Source: Suillus spraguei
Lineage: Eukaryota > Basidiomycota > Agaricomycetes > Boletales > Suillaceae
Assembly: GCA_016800925.1 (NCBI GenBank)
Contig: JABCPU010000411.1
Location: 1-57,793 of the forward strand
Reading direction: 5' to 3'
Length of the DNA stretch: 57,793 nt
The notes under the pieces are model-generated. The model was not told the DNA's origin. It worked only from the letters and a program-made list of their open reading frames with translations, and did no database searches. This document shows, one piece after another, positions 43,784-56,600 of this stretch. Numbering within the stretch: position 1 is the stretch's first letter; each line of letters opens with the position of its first letter. The position numbers and the translations under genes were made by a program.

Positions 43784-46700
43784 TCAGAGGGCATGTTGCT
43801 TCTTATAAGCATTCAGATTCGAGCGGAGTTCTTCAATTCTTTTCTGGGAGCCATTCGTTATCTCCCGATGAATATCCTTTCCAAGAAACGAGATATCGTC
43901 GGCGATGCCGGTTCCTTTGTGAGAAAGGATTGCTTCTACTTCATATTCTTCTTCTTCTTCGATGATGTCAGGTGGTGGTTCAGGGAAGTTCGGCCGTGTA
44001 CGTCTGTTTCGCTATAGGACGATAAGACAGAAGCGTGGAACGTGGGGTGGATTTTCCATTGCGGAGGGAGTTTGAGTGTGAACGTGATGGGAGATAAGAC
44101 ATCGATGATCGGGAAAGGTCCGTATCGCTTTGGGGCGAGTTTCCTTGATGGGAGTTTGAGTCTAAGATTAGCGGCAGATAGCCAAACCTTATCTCCGATC
44201 TTCCATGGGGTGTACTTATCTCCTCGGGATCGTTCGGCCATTGTCTGCATTGCAATGTTATGACAGGCGATTGCTTCTTCTCTTATCTTCTGCAGAGATC
44301 GTACTCGATCTTCTGCTGCGGGGACGGATGAATCGGGATAAGATGAGGGATAGCGCGTGGTTCATATCCCATCATCAATAGAAGGGTGATGCATTCCTTG
44401 CATCGTGTTTTCGGTGGTTGTGGACGAATTCGGCGATTGGTAGGTGTTCTACCCAATCTTCGGGGTTGTTACGGCAGTAGATGCGAGGTATGTTTCAAGT
44501 TCTTGATTTAGCCTTTCAGTTTGGCCATCAGTCTGTGGGTGGTAAGCCGTGGATGGAGCGATGACGTAGTCGAGAAGTCGGGCAAGTTCCTTTGAGAAGC
44601 GAGATAGGAATTGCGGTCCTCGATCCGAGATGACTTTGTCATGGAGTCCAAATCGTCGGTAAACATGTTTTAAAAATAGCTTAGCCACCCTTCTGAAGTG
44701 ATGGTTTTCAAACAAGGGATAATAATTACCCCCTTCGTAAGGCCATGGTCTACCACGACCATGATACTGTCAAAGCCTCCAGAGACGGGGAGGTCAGTGA
44801 TAAGATCAACGGAGACCTGGGAGAACGGGCGAACAGCCGAGAGGGATAGGCGTGAGCGGGGGTCGAACAGGATGAGTATCCGCTTTCATTTGCTGGCAAA
44901 GGGCGCAACCCTCAACGTATTTCCGAATATAAGAGCCCATTGCAGGCCACCAGGCTTCCCGTTTCACAGTTCTTCAGTTTTGAATCTACCGGGTGACCCG
45001 CGGTAGGATGATCATGATACCTTTCAGGATATCGGAGCGATGCGCCGGTGGAATATAGGCCGGTTCTTAAAATAGAGGACGTTCTCCTCAATCTTCCAAT
45101 CAGAGAGTGCCGATTTCATAGGAGGCAGGCACACGCCATCAAGGGCATCAGATGCTGTCTTGAAGACAGGGTCGTCGAGGGGGTCAGAGGATGACAGCAC
45201 ATCCTTCAAGTCGGTGTCAATAAGACGAACGAATAGAGCGTCAGGGAGGAGGGTCTGGTCCTCGTTATCGTCTTTGCCAGAGTCATAGTCAGGCCGGCGG
45301 GATAGTGCATCAGGTACTGCTAATTTAGTACCTGCAACGTGATGCAGTTCATGTCGTAAATAGACAAATCAATTGCCAACGTGCTTGGCGACGGGTGAGC
45401 TTCTGTGCACTTCTAAAGTACAGAAGGTTCTTATGGTCGGTGAATACCAGGACGGGGTGTGGGTTTCCTTCGAGATAATGACGCCATTCGTTCAATGCCC
45501 GGATCACGGCAAGGAGTTCCCGATCAAAGATCTGGTAATTGCGTTCTGCAGGGTTCAAAGACTGTGAGAGATATGCACATGGGTGATAAACACCATTCTC
45601 ATCAGTCTGCAAGAGAACTCCGCCAGTTGCTACGAGTGAAGCGTCGGTAGCAATGGCAAATTGTCGGGAAGGATCAGGGTTACGGAGTACCGGTTGGGAA
45701 GTGAAGCGTCGTTTCAATTCTTCGAAGGTGTCCATACATTCGGTTGACCATTCAAAGGCCTTATCTTTCTTTGTTAAATCGATAAGGGGTCTGGCGATGT
45801 CAGAATAGTGGGAAATGAACGTGCGGTAGAAGTTGCAAAAACCGAGGAATGACCGAACATCTTTTACAGATTTCGGGATTGGCCATTCGGAGATTCCCTT
45901 GGTCTTGGCGGTTCCATAGCAACTTGTCCGGGGCGAATTATCATTCCGAGGTATTCTACTTCTTCTGCATCGAAGGTGCATTTCTCCGGTTTCAAGAACA
46001 GGTGTTCTTTTCGTATTTTCATCAAAACTCGTCTGTCCGTTCACGGTGTTCTGCCATAGTTGTAGAGAAAATCAGGATATCGTCCATATAGATAACCATC
46101 CATCCTTCATTGATTTCTTGTTGAAAGGTGCGATTCATGTATGCTTGGAAAGTTGCTGGGGAATTGCAAAGGCCGAAGAACATGACGTTCGGTTCAAAGA
46201 GGCCGAATTCCGTGGTAAAAGCAGCTTTCCACCTATCATCAGGATGGATGCGAATGTTGTTATAACCGGACCGAATATCCATTTTCGTAAAGAACTGTGC
46301 ATTATGAAGACGTGCGACAAGGGAAATAGGGAGTGGGAGCGGATATGCGTTCTTGACTGTCCAATCATTGATGTAGCGATAATCTTGACAGGGACGCAGT
46401 TCTCCACTCTTCTTTCCCACAAAGAAGAAGCCACTAGCTTGAGGTGACTTCGATTCCGAGATGAAACCTTTCGCAACGTTTTCATCGATAAACATTTTGA
46501 CAGCAGCGCGTTCTTTTTCCGATAGCGGGTAAACCTTAGACGTGCGAGGGATAAAACCGGGTTTGGTGTCGATTCGATGATCAATACCAGGGCGTTCGGG
46601 GGTAGTTTGTTTAATCCGTCTTTAGCAAAGACGTCTGCGAAGTCGTGCAAATAATCCGGGACCAATTCTTCGAAGGATTTCTTTTTCTTTTCCTTCTCAT

Positions 46701-47860
46701 CCGTGGCGAATTCCTGAGCCTTTGTTACTATATTTCGGAGGGGAAGAGGAATTGTGGAGTAGTTGGAGGATTGTTCGAGTTGAGAAGTTCCATCACATGT
46801 CAAGGGTGTATCCATGGATACTTCTTCTATGATCCTCATGCTACTCCATCGGTATCGTATTCCACAAGAAATTCTCCATCTCCAAGCTCATAGAGGAAAT
46901 TTCGCGTACTTCTGGCGCATGCCAGACGTCTGCATAGTGTCGAATTGGTCATCATCCTCGTTGGGATCAACGAGGGCACGGGTTCTTCTTTATCGGGATT
47001 TCTTCTATTGAAGCTGAAAGGGTTTTCGGGGGAACGAAGAACTTAGATAGTTTCGGTACGTTGGTGTTTCGCCCTGGGAGTTCTTCTTCTGTTTTCCTTT
47101 TCCATGTTTCTGTTCTTCTATTGGCCGTTGCTCAATAGGTTCTTGTCCGACCCGATGCTCGGGTTCGGATTCATTCTTGCGCTTTTCCGCGCGAGGAATG
47201 GTGATACTGCTCGGCAGTTGTACACGTGGAGTGGGTTCTGTAGTACGTGGCATTCGTACTTCTGGTTCTGGGTCTTCAGGAACATCAATAGGAGAAGCGA
47301 TGAAGGTTTCGGAAGACGGGAATGTTGCCATCTGGTATGGTGGTTGAAAAGTCGGGGCAACCCGTTCTTCTTTCGGTCTTCATCCAAATCGATTTCGATT
47401 TCATCAGATTTCTCTGTCCGTGAAAGGACAAGTGTTTCAGCAGCCCAATCTATAATTGGGTTCATTGCTCGTAACCATGGGATTCCAAGGAGGATTTGAT
47501 CTCTTCTTCCTAGTTTGGTGATGTTGAATTTTCCATACATGGTTCGATCATCAATTTTGACCACTAGAAGGCAATAGTGTGTGATTGGTCCTCCTTTATG
47601 AGGGTTCCATCTGCCGTTGTAACTCGAAATGGTTCTTTGAGTTTTCGTCGTGTGATTTGATGGAGTTTCACAAACTCTTCTGAGATGAATGTTCCTGCTG
47701 CTCCTGAATCGATAACAGCGGTGGTGTCGACGGATTTCAAGCGAGTACGCGAGTGGAGGGTGATAGGGACACGAAGTTCTTTTCTTTCACCTACAGCGCG
47801 TACAAGTCTTAGTAATACATTGGGAGAAACATACGTCGAGTCTTTGTTTCTCCAAGTCAA
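43784..47860 (-). pseudogene. pol: Element 4 pol
   Basis: Protease (VIDSGAAGTF about 47720-47690), RT 46495-46022 with YMDD near 46100-46089, RNase H in a long clean segment 46040-45349 ([28 protein letters not shown]), integrase with SDRGPQF near 44630, chromodomain region 43970-43790. Breaks near 47600, 47330, 47000, 46850, 46020, 45350, 44990, 44690, 44480 and 43950. The gag/pol junction reads TTTTTGACTTGG, without an ATG. Confidence 0.92.
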
Positions 47861-48689
47861 AAATCCTCACAATCCGTCTCACGGTTTCTTCATCTTCTTC
47901 TTCTCCTTTGACTTCGGTTTGTCGGAGCGGGGTCTTCTTCTTTCTATCAGGACAGTTATGGATGCGGTGTCCTGTCTTTCTGCATCCGAAGCATTGCCCT
48001 TTCTTCATGCATTCGGATCTCTCCATATCAGAGATTCGATCTACGACCATTGCGTTGGAATCACGGTTCGGAATATACCGTGCATTCCCGTAGTTCTTCT
48101 TCTTCTGTTGTGGAGTATGACGTGTCCTCATGGCATTAAGCCGATGGTGGGCGTTGTCAATAGCAACGCATTGCAGCACAACATCTCTGAATATTTCGGA
48201 GACATCCCCTGTATTGAAAAGCTTTGTAAGGATACCCCAATTAAGCCGTCTTGGAAGAACTGGATCTTCGTCGCGTTGTCGGTGATCTGAGCCTTGGCTG
48301 CAAGTGCCTCAAAGTCAGCGACGTAGGTGTGGAGATCTCCAGTTCCTTGTTGAGATCTCTGAGCGTGTAAGCGCGGTCCTTTGGTATCCACTGGTTCGAA
48401 TGCTTCTTTGAAGCTCTTCATAAAATCTACCATCGTCCCATAACCAACTTTTTGTCCGAAGTGTCGGTAGATTGGGCGTGTTCAAGGAATTGTTCTTTCC
48501 AAGACTTGGCGTTCTTTTCGGTCATAAAGATGTTATGTAGATGATCTTCTGCTTGTCGGTGGTGTAAAGCTTTTCATTGATGTCAAAGTGCAAGTTGCAC
48601 GACTGGATAAACTCGCGAGAGTTATCACGATCTCCATCAAAACCAATCGGTTGACCGATCTTGTACTCGAATTCTTTGGTTGACGACAT
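47857..48689 (-). pseudogene. gag: Element 4 gag
   Basis: ATG 48689 (MSSTKEFEYKIGQP). Capsid region broken near 48530, 48460, 48370 and 48240; CCHC knuckle CFGCRKTGHRIHNC at about 48000-47955. A one-base loss just before the end makes gag read past the normal stop. Confidence 0.88.
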
Positions 48690-48797
48690 GGTTGATGATT
48701 CTTCTGATGAGTTATACTTTCTCGGTGCCTACACGCGCTGTCTTGCTGTCCGTCAGGGCTTTTCTTCTGTCAGGGGGTTCCTCTTGACAATCTGCTC

Positions 48798-48813
48798 AGC
48801 GTACGCGTACGCT
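48798..48813. other. Leader palindrome, element 4
   Basis: AGCGTACGCGTACGCT, identical to elements 1 and 3. Confidence 0.85.
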
Positions 48814-48885
48814 AGTCTGCTGATCTAGCGATCAGGGTTCAGGGTCGAAGACTGATAGTCGACGATCAAAATGACTTTAATCTTT

Positions 48886-49353
48886 TGTTACGAACTGGGG
48901 TGGCGTCACCAGCGACAGTGAAAAGACACAGCGGTCTGCTGGGAGTTCTTACAATGTCCAGAAAGGACAAGGTGAAAGTACAAGGAACACGTTCCGAGTA
49001 CGATCAAGGGTTCAGCCTCAAAGACAAGTCTAAGAGGTATCCGCGAGAATAGAGACTAAGCTAAGGAGTGCTTAGACTTAGAGACGATTCAAGACGACTT
49101 AGGTTGGAGACCTAAGCGAAGGAGATTCCAGGTAAAACCCAGTAAGATTAAAGTAGAGAATCTACTACAAGTACATCGTGCTTAAATAGTCAATATGTGC
49201 GCACGACCAAGAGGACGTAAGAATGTAAGTGCGTATCCAAAGAAGGAAGGCAACTATAGTACAGATGCGTTGAGCATATGAGTCAGAGTCATGTTACGTA
49301 ATATACAAGGTAAATGAAGTAGAAAATGAATAGGGGCACGTATGATTGTAACA
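48886..49353 (-). repeat. Element 4 5' LTR
   Basis: 468 bp, TGTTA...TAACA. Right flank acacc. Confidence 0.92.
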
Positions 49354-49604
49354 ACACCAGGGTGCAAAAAGTGGTTGCCCTATGAGATGCCAAGTTCCGA
49401 ACCTGGGTCTTGACAAATGAATATCAGATATCCAGCACACTTCAAATCATCTGGTATTTCATTGAGCAATGGATGATAATACAGCTTTGAAAGCCAACAT
49501 CATCCAAGGTTCCCTTATCTGATCCTCGCTATCTTCACCCCCTTTAACACCAAAGTCTGGACATCCAGCATTCAGCATCTGATTTCCCAATATCAACTTG
49601 CAAC

Positions 49605-50910
49605 ATGAACACTTCTTCCATGTCCACTTGTGACATAAAAATCTGGCACACTTGGGCCCTGGCTGTCACTCATGAAGCAGGGGCATATACCGAACGAAAA
49701 TTCAATGCAGAGAAGACTGGAGGAGAACCAGTTATACCTTCTCCAAACCTGGACACTGATCTGGTGATGGCGTGCGATCGCTTGGCTGATGTACTCATAA
49801 AGGCATATAAAAATCCCAGTGGGTCTTCCTGCAGATGTTGAAAATGTGTTTGATCATTCAAATTCCTTCATGACAGTTAAGATACAGATTGATATTGCAA
49901 GATATAGCAAATTGATATCCCCAAAGAACACTGGCATAATGAGGAGAAAGAGGAGAAGTTGCTTGAGAGGTGTCCTCCTGGCCATGAGGGCACAAAGTTG
50001 GTGGACAAACCTGCCACAATTATCAATGTTTCTGGTACCATCATCGCATGGTACCTTCTGGACGCCCTGACAGAGACCACCCAGGTGCGTAATGTGTAGA
50101 TTGTTACTCAATGGATATTGAATATCAAATGGTACCTACAGAAGGAAATCAGGGCGGCCACCAATTTGCTGGGTCCAAGCCTCGAAACAAGTGTAAAGGC
50201 TGATGGCAATTGGCGATATAATCAAGAATGGTTCAAACAGGGCTCGGAAAATGTTGGGTCAACTCCTGGATGCATCAATTTATCTCCGGCATGGTTTCAA
50301 CAGGGCCACGAGGTAGGATGTGATGAGATGGTGATTTCTGGAGTCAAACTCACCAATCCCATAGAATCTGCCAGATCCGGAGGTATTCACATCATTGAAG
50401 GGACCCTCCTCTGAGAATATCCTGAAAGCTATTGCAAGGCCAGCAGCCATCACATCGGCGGCACTCAGGGTCATGCATCCTCAGCAGTATTTTACAGGGT
50501 TACGAGCCTTGTCACACCTTGGAGATAAGGCACTGAGCAAGGAACTGCCACAGATGCCAGAGACCCTGCAGTACTGGGCATCTGTGTTTAACAGCCTCTC
50601 CATCATTTCCAATCGGGAAACCCCCAATCATCGAGACCATTTATCGATTCCTGAATGCTTTGATATTCTCACCACCGTGGGAAACTATTCTGATGCTCGC
50701 ATGAGTATGCCAAGCCTTCAGCTGGAATTCAGGTATGATTCCGGCTGTATGATTGCATTTTCGGGAAGAATTGTGAGACATGGGGTTGATGGAGTGGAAG
50801 GGGATCAGATTGCTTGGGCATGGTATATGAGGGATTCTGTGCACATTTATGCTGGGGTTCCCTCATGTGGATGGGCTATGGTCGAAGGCTGCATACTAAC
50901 CATGGTGTGA
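49605..50910 (+). pseudogene. TET/JBP-like 2-oxoglutarate/Fe(II) dioxygenase
   Basis: Matches the fungal TET/JBP family linked to KDZ transposons; members oxidise 5-methylcytosine. The C-terminal core is in good order: exon 50142-50312 (PGCINLSPAWFQQGHE), intron 50313-50364, exon 50365-50910. Iron ligands: His and Asp of NHRDHL (50629-50637) and the distal His of GRIVRHGV (50779-50781); Arg in YMRDSVH (about 50830) is a candidate 2-oxoglutarate contact. Upstream, an intron at 50085-50141 follows ERCPPGHEGTK and TIIAWYLLDALT. The N-terminal part from ATG 49605 changes frame twice (about 49810 and 49905), so it is either spliced in a way I cannot resolve or carries indels; hence called a probable pseudogene with an intact catalytic core. 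It ends at TGA 50908-50910, 3' to 3' with the KDZ gene. Confidence 0.78.
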
Positions 50911-50999
50911 AAGATCAAAGAAGTTGAAAGAGTTGTTACCCATGTTAGTAGCAACACACAAATACCATGTACCAAGTAGAGCATCAACAGTTCTGGAAC

Positions 51000-52340
51000 T
51001 CAAGTCGGAAGTCGAGTTCCATGAATTGAGTCCCTAACTCTGTGTATCTCGGGACTCGGGACTTGATACTCAAAATTCGGGACTCAATGATTGATAGTCC
51101 AAATTCAGGCTTGACACTCGGGACTCAGCAAAGTGTGAGGCAACAGACTTTGATCCACACATTTTGACTGCCGAACACCGAACCCAGCAGCCGGCACTCG
51201 GTACTTGGGACTGATAACAATGTGAAAGATATGAATTCACATATAGTAAGTGCCGAACCCCAAACTCTGGCAGCCAGAACTCGGGACTCGGGACTCAGAA
51301 CAATGTGAAAGATGTGAATTCACATATCATAAATGCCGAACTCCAAACCCCGGCAGCCGGCACTCGGACTCGGGACTCAGAATAATGTGCAAGTCATTGA
51401 TCCACACATGTTGAGGGTCGAACTCCGAACCCCGGCAGCCGGCAGTCGGGACTTGGGACTCAGAACAACGTGAAAGATATTGATTCCCACATGTAAAGTG
51501 CCGAACGCCAAATGCCGAACCCCAGAACACGGAACACGGCACTCGGCACTGAGAATCATGTGAAATTTAGTGAGCCACATATGTTGAGGGCCGAACCACG
51601 AACCCCAGCAGCCGGCAGTCAGGACTCGGGACTTAGAACAATGTGAAAGATACTGATTCCCACATGTAAAGTGCTGAACCCCGAACCCCGGCAGCCGGAA
51701 CTCGGGACTCGGGACACACAACATTGTGAATGATATTTATGCACACATGTTAAGTGCCGAATGCCGACTGCCAAGCCCCGGCACCCGGAACTCAGCACTC
51801 GGCACTCAGAATAATCCACACATGTTGAGTGCCGAACCCCGAACTCCGGCAGCTGGAACTCGGGACTCACAACATTGTGAATGATATTGATTCCCACATG
51901 TTAAGTGCCAAACGCCGAATGCCGAGCCCCAGCACCCGGAACTCAGCACTCAGAATAATGTGAAATTTATTGATCCACACATGTTGAGTGCCGAACCCCA
52001 GCAGCCGGAACTTGGGACTCGGGACTCACAACATTGTGAATGACATTGATCCACACATGTTAAATGCCGAATGACGACTGCTGAGCCCCGGCACCCAGAA
52101 CTCGGCACTTGGCACTCAGAATAATCCACACATGTTGGGTGCCAAACCCCGAACATCGGCAGCCGGGACTCGGGACTCACAACATTGTGAATGATATTGA
52201 TGCACACATGTTAAGTGCCAAACGCTGACTGCCGAGCCCCAGAACCCAGAACTCGGGACTCGCACTCAGAATAATGTGAAAGTGATTGATCCACACATGT
52301 TGAGTGCCGAACCCCGCACCGTCACACAGATATCTATTTT
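51000..52340. repeat. CCGG-rich tandem array, about 84-bp period
   Basis: Roughly 14 degenerate units. Each carries gtgaaagatattgat(t/c)cacacatgtt, then gtgccgaaccccgaac, the dyad CCGGCAGCCGG, and cactcgggactcgggactcag. Spacing is 80-90 bp between successive atgtgaa words (for example 51305, 51385, 51468, 51557, 51640). Decayed units extend both ways (50990-51170 and 52340-52560). ORFs on the minus strand over it are repeat artefacts. Confidence 0.85.
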
Positions 52341-52667
52341 ATCTCGAACCTTGAGTGCTGAACCCCAAACCATGAAATCCAGTAGTCCACAATTCTGGGG
52401 TTCGGGGTTCGGTACCTAAGATTTGTGACTCGCCACTCAGAAATATGTGAGGCAATCTTGCCATTCGGAAGTTGAGTCCCATGAATTGAGTCCCAAACTC
52501 TGAGTACCTTGGCACTCGGGCATTCGCCACTCAGCATTTGGGATTTAGGACTCTACATCCGGATCTTGAAATCCAGTCCTCAAAATCCAGAACAAAATAT
52601 TCAGGAGTCAAGACAATCATTTGGATGGAATAAAATATTTTACATCATGTATGAAATGAAGACCATT

Positions 52668-53500
52668 CTAATCTAAACACAGTGAAGAGGACTCCACTCC
52701 CCTGCCTCTCTTCAATCTCTGTAGCATGTCAGTGTACATCTTCACCTCTGCCATCTTCTCATGGATACCCTCATCTTGCTCCTCCATCAATGCTACCAGG
52801 TGTGCTCGAATCATCTTAAGTCCCATCACTGATGGGCCTGATGAGTCATTTACCTCCTCAGGAAGAACCAAGCCATCATCCTCAACTCCATTTTCCATCC
52901 AATGCTGGTAATGAATGACACAGGACCTCATGATTTGACCCCATTGCCATGGTTCATCCGGAATTTTGGTGTGTCCCATCCACCATGGAGTATCATAGCT
53001 GGGAATCATCTGGGATGGATGTCCCGGAGCTGCGACATCATCAAACTGACATAGGTGGGATGAAAAGATGTGGTCTGGAACAGTGTTCCAGGTGAGCATG
53101 GGATACAATGTCAGGACATGTGCAACCGGGCTTGGAACAACAGAAACAATGTTCCTTGCAGCTTAGTACTGCAGGAGTGCATAACAAATGTCTGTTGGAA
53201 ATCTCAGCATTGCCCACCAAAGTCAGCCGGTCATCTGGTCATCAGTCACTTACATTGATCTCCCATTGCAGCCCGGCTTTAAAGTACATGATCCGGGCAG
53301 AAGAGGGATGGTTGTTAGCAGCCTCCATCTGATATTGAGAGATACATGCATGGATGCGCGATGCAGCCATATTCAAAGTACAAGAAATATCTTGAAGGTT
53401 CAGCTTCATAGGTTGCCAGTGATTTCCAGTATTTAAAGTGCCAGATATAAATGTAGGAGTTTCAGCATGGATAATGCAAGAGTGTGACACTGGCAATGAA
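52668..53500 (-). CDS. Hypothetical protein between array and KDZ transposase
   Basis: Two minus-strand coding-like segments: 53496-53242 (NMAASRIHACISQYQMEAAN, then FKAGLQWEIN) and 53108-52668 (146 codons, ending near 52668). The second has a Trp-rich patch (DTPWWMGHTKIPDEPWQWGQ) and a C-terminal helix with coiled-coil character (HLVALMEEQDEGIHEKMAEV). No family recognised. It may be one gene with introns near 53240-53110, or a read-through part of the KDZ element. Same direction as KDZ and just downstream of it. Confidence 0.4.
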
Positions 53501-53626
53501 ACTGACAGATGGTGAAGAGCTGATGATATGATTCACTGATGGATGGATAAGAAATTCAAACTCCAACATGGGCTGACCCGGACAATTCCCGGGACTCAAT
53601 GTTTGGGTGTCATCAGCAAAACAAAT

Positions 53627-56600
53627 TCATTCATGTGCACCATCAATCAACGCGGGCTGCAGGTCTTGAAGTGCTGCCTGTGCATCTTGAGCTAGTAAGG
53701 AATACATTTGAGACTGCCTTCTGGCATAGCATGCATGACCCGGAAGTTGTTTCAACAATGATTCCTGCATCCGGGCACCCCATTGGGTTGCCTTCCACAA
53801 GAAAAAGTTGCATGTCCAATCCATCTCTGATTGCACCAATGATATGTCTTCCATCCATCGATCCATAGTGCCTTTGCCCGAAGCCAATGAACTCGGTAAC
53901 TTGGGATGGGTCCTGTCAGCTCACCATGGGATATATCAAAGCATGCCCGAACTCACATTCCTCATTCCACGAATTATCTGGACCCTCCATATCGACTTCC
54001 ACTGACCAGAACCAAGCGAGGGACTCATTTCGCTGACCTTGGGCATTTGGATCGCTGACGGCAGTGCTTATTTTGAGCTGCTCGCAAAGCAGGGGTTTCT
54101 ATTTCTGAAGCTGGTCTGGCCCTGGCTCAAGTTGTATTATTTGCTTCCTGGTTTTTGTATATATACTGGCATGTAGGGATACTGCTGCTGCACTGATGTC
54201 ACCTGGGACCACGCTCGAGTTTTTAGGGCTTGAGATTTGGCTTGCCCTAACTGTTTGTTCGGAACAGGATAGCCTTGTTGCACAAGTGAATGCAGAGATT
54301 GTGCAGGGCATCATTGGCCTGCCCTTCATGAAGCGACATCTCCAACAGAATCAGATCCTCTGCCATACAGCATCTGCAATGTTCAACCCCGAGGTTTGAT
54401 GGCAATGGAATTATGGTGAGCTCAGGTGAGTTTGTCCACGCATCAATGTCTCAGTGAAATGTGCCAGGTCATCATCGATATCATCAAGAATATCTATGTT
54501 CAAGTCATCAGGATCGTCATCTGCATCAAATCCCTCTCCCAGATGTGTAAGAGCAGACCGAGTGAATTCATCTATCTGGCCTTGGAGACAATTGCATTGC
54601 CGGGCGATATCTAATCTCTGTGTCTCCATCGATCGTCTTCCATTCTGCAGACCTCGATGAGCAATGCAATTTGAGCCTCTTCAATTGCCAACCCAATGGA
54701 TATCCATGTTGCCACAGATCTGCGAGAGGGTGCTGCATGACGGGCATTACCCGCTTCTAGTAGTCTAAGCTTGATCTCCTTTTTGCTTGGTGCTAAGTGA
54801 AAAATGAATGCGGAGCTCCACGGAGACACAGAATGTCAATTTACCCTTCTTGATATTGATTTCATATAAATCCATCGCCACAGGATCCCTGATTCTCTTG
54901 GACTGAGTGACCATCTCGCTGGCTAACCATTCTGTCTTTAAATTGCCAGGTGCAGCTTCATCTAGTCTGTTGAAAGCCTTGCCACTTTCGGTGATGCCAT
55001 TCTTCGCCAGCTTGTATTTACGGCAAAGAGTCCTTTTCATGCGGATCATCTTGCAGAAATTGGAATTGTTCATCTGATAATCAAGACATTCCTTTCAGTG
55101 CGGGGATGACATTCCCCGAGCAGCAGGGGAAATCAGGTTGAGACGGGCCCATAGGGTCTCCATGATCTCTTCATCAATCTGGCCAATGCTTCAATAAAAT
55201 TCGAAGCATATCAACTTCCTGATGTCCATGCACATGCCACAACCCGATTCCAGGAATGATGGTCAGTTCCGGTACCATGTCAAGGTATCGGCTTCGATCC
55301 ACCCGAACACGAAAGTGCTTGTTGTATTGACAATTGAATGTCATAGAAGGTGACAGCCCTGGTAATGCCTTCCATGTTGTGCTGGGCAGCCTCACAAAGG
55401 GTAGTCCATGTTCATTTGTCTGCAAATGATGCATGGTCAACTAGTGAATGTCGAATTGGCATGTTTGGCTTGCCTTTCCCCTTTCTGAAAATCAACCATC
55501 GAGTGAGGGACAAAGCACCCATGCCGGGCGCAGGCAACTCCCCCGATTCCTGTGGACTCGAGCTTGTGCCGCGCCGCATTGCTTGATTGACCGCCCGGTG
55601 ATTGTTGCAGCTCGATTTTTCCACCGTCAGCAGCCTCCGCAAGATGCATGTTATACCTGTCCTTTGACCATGAATCCAAGCCCATCTGAAAGCCAAACTT
55701 CATCGAGGGGATTAATGGGATGCAGGTGTTCAGCTTTGAAAATTTCCGTCCATTCACAAATGACCGGGTATTTCCAGCTTGGAGTTCTTATCATCGCCGA
55801 GTTCACTTCGGTATTGAACATGACTCACTCATCAAGTGATTCATCCCCTGACAAAGATACATTAATCCCAGGCTGAGGACATGCCGGCAAAATAATGCAA
55901 GATCTCCTGCGTTCGGGATGTCAGAACGATGGCCATAGCATGCCATTTCATGGTCTTCAACTGCCTCCACTGTCGAGCGACTCTCATGAGCTCTCTGTAT
56001 CGATCCTTGCCCGGCCTGTGTCAACATCATGTCCTTTAGATGAAGCACAAATAGCATTACCGGAAACAAGGTGTGGAAACATGCTCGAGGTCATTCGCCG
56101 GAGCTTACTGTAATAGTTCATTGCGGAGGTGCCGCATTCAAGGTTGTCCAATAGAAAATCATCCAGCACTCCGAAGGTAAACACGGTCTTCGGCCTGTTA
56201 AACGATGCAGGGAAAAATCCATGCCGAAACAATTTGAATGTCCGGACTCATGGCATTTGGACAATCACAGCAGCGAACCTCGAGGCGGTGAACTCCGGAC
56301 TTGTCAACGATGACCATGGTGTTTTCCTTCGGCTGGAACTCAGGTCCCGACACAGACGGAAGATCTTCGGGCTCAAGCTGGTCTTCAGGTTCATCTCCTT
56401 CAAACAAATCCCACCTATCTGTGAGCACCGGACATTGCTTGCCATCATGCCCGAGGTGTATGGTGAGTCCGACATGAGCGAGACAACTCCGCTCGAAGAA
56501 TTGACCATTCCATTGACTGATCCAGTGGAAAGGATTGCAACGATGTTGACTCCTGCAACAGCCCGTGCAATAGAGAGGCTCGCAAGACAATCTTGACATT

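Larger units (their letters stand above)
42483..49353 (-). mobile_element. Element 4: chromovirus lacking its 3' end
   Basis: Keeps 5' LTR (48886-49353), leader, gag, pol and most of ORF3, but the last 100 or so codons of ORF3, the polypurine tract and its own 3' LTR are missing where element 3 begins. Elements 3 and 4 therefore form an LTR-interior-LTR-interior-LTR array in one orientation. Confidence 0.92.

Noticed and set aside
51327..52207. Minus-strand ORFs in the CCGG-rich array
   Set aside because: Repeat-derived peptides with the same drift as the DNA units; no evidence of a protein.
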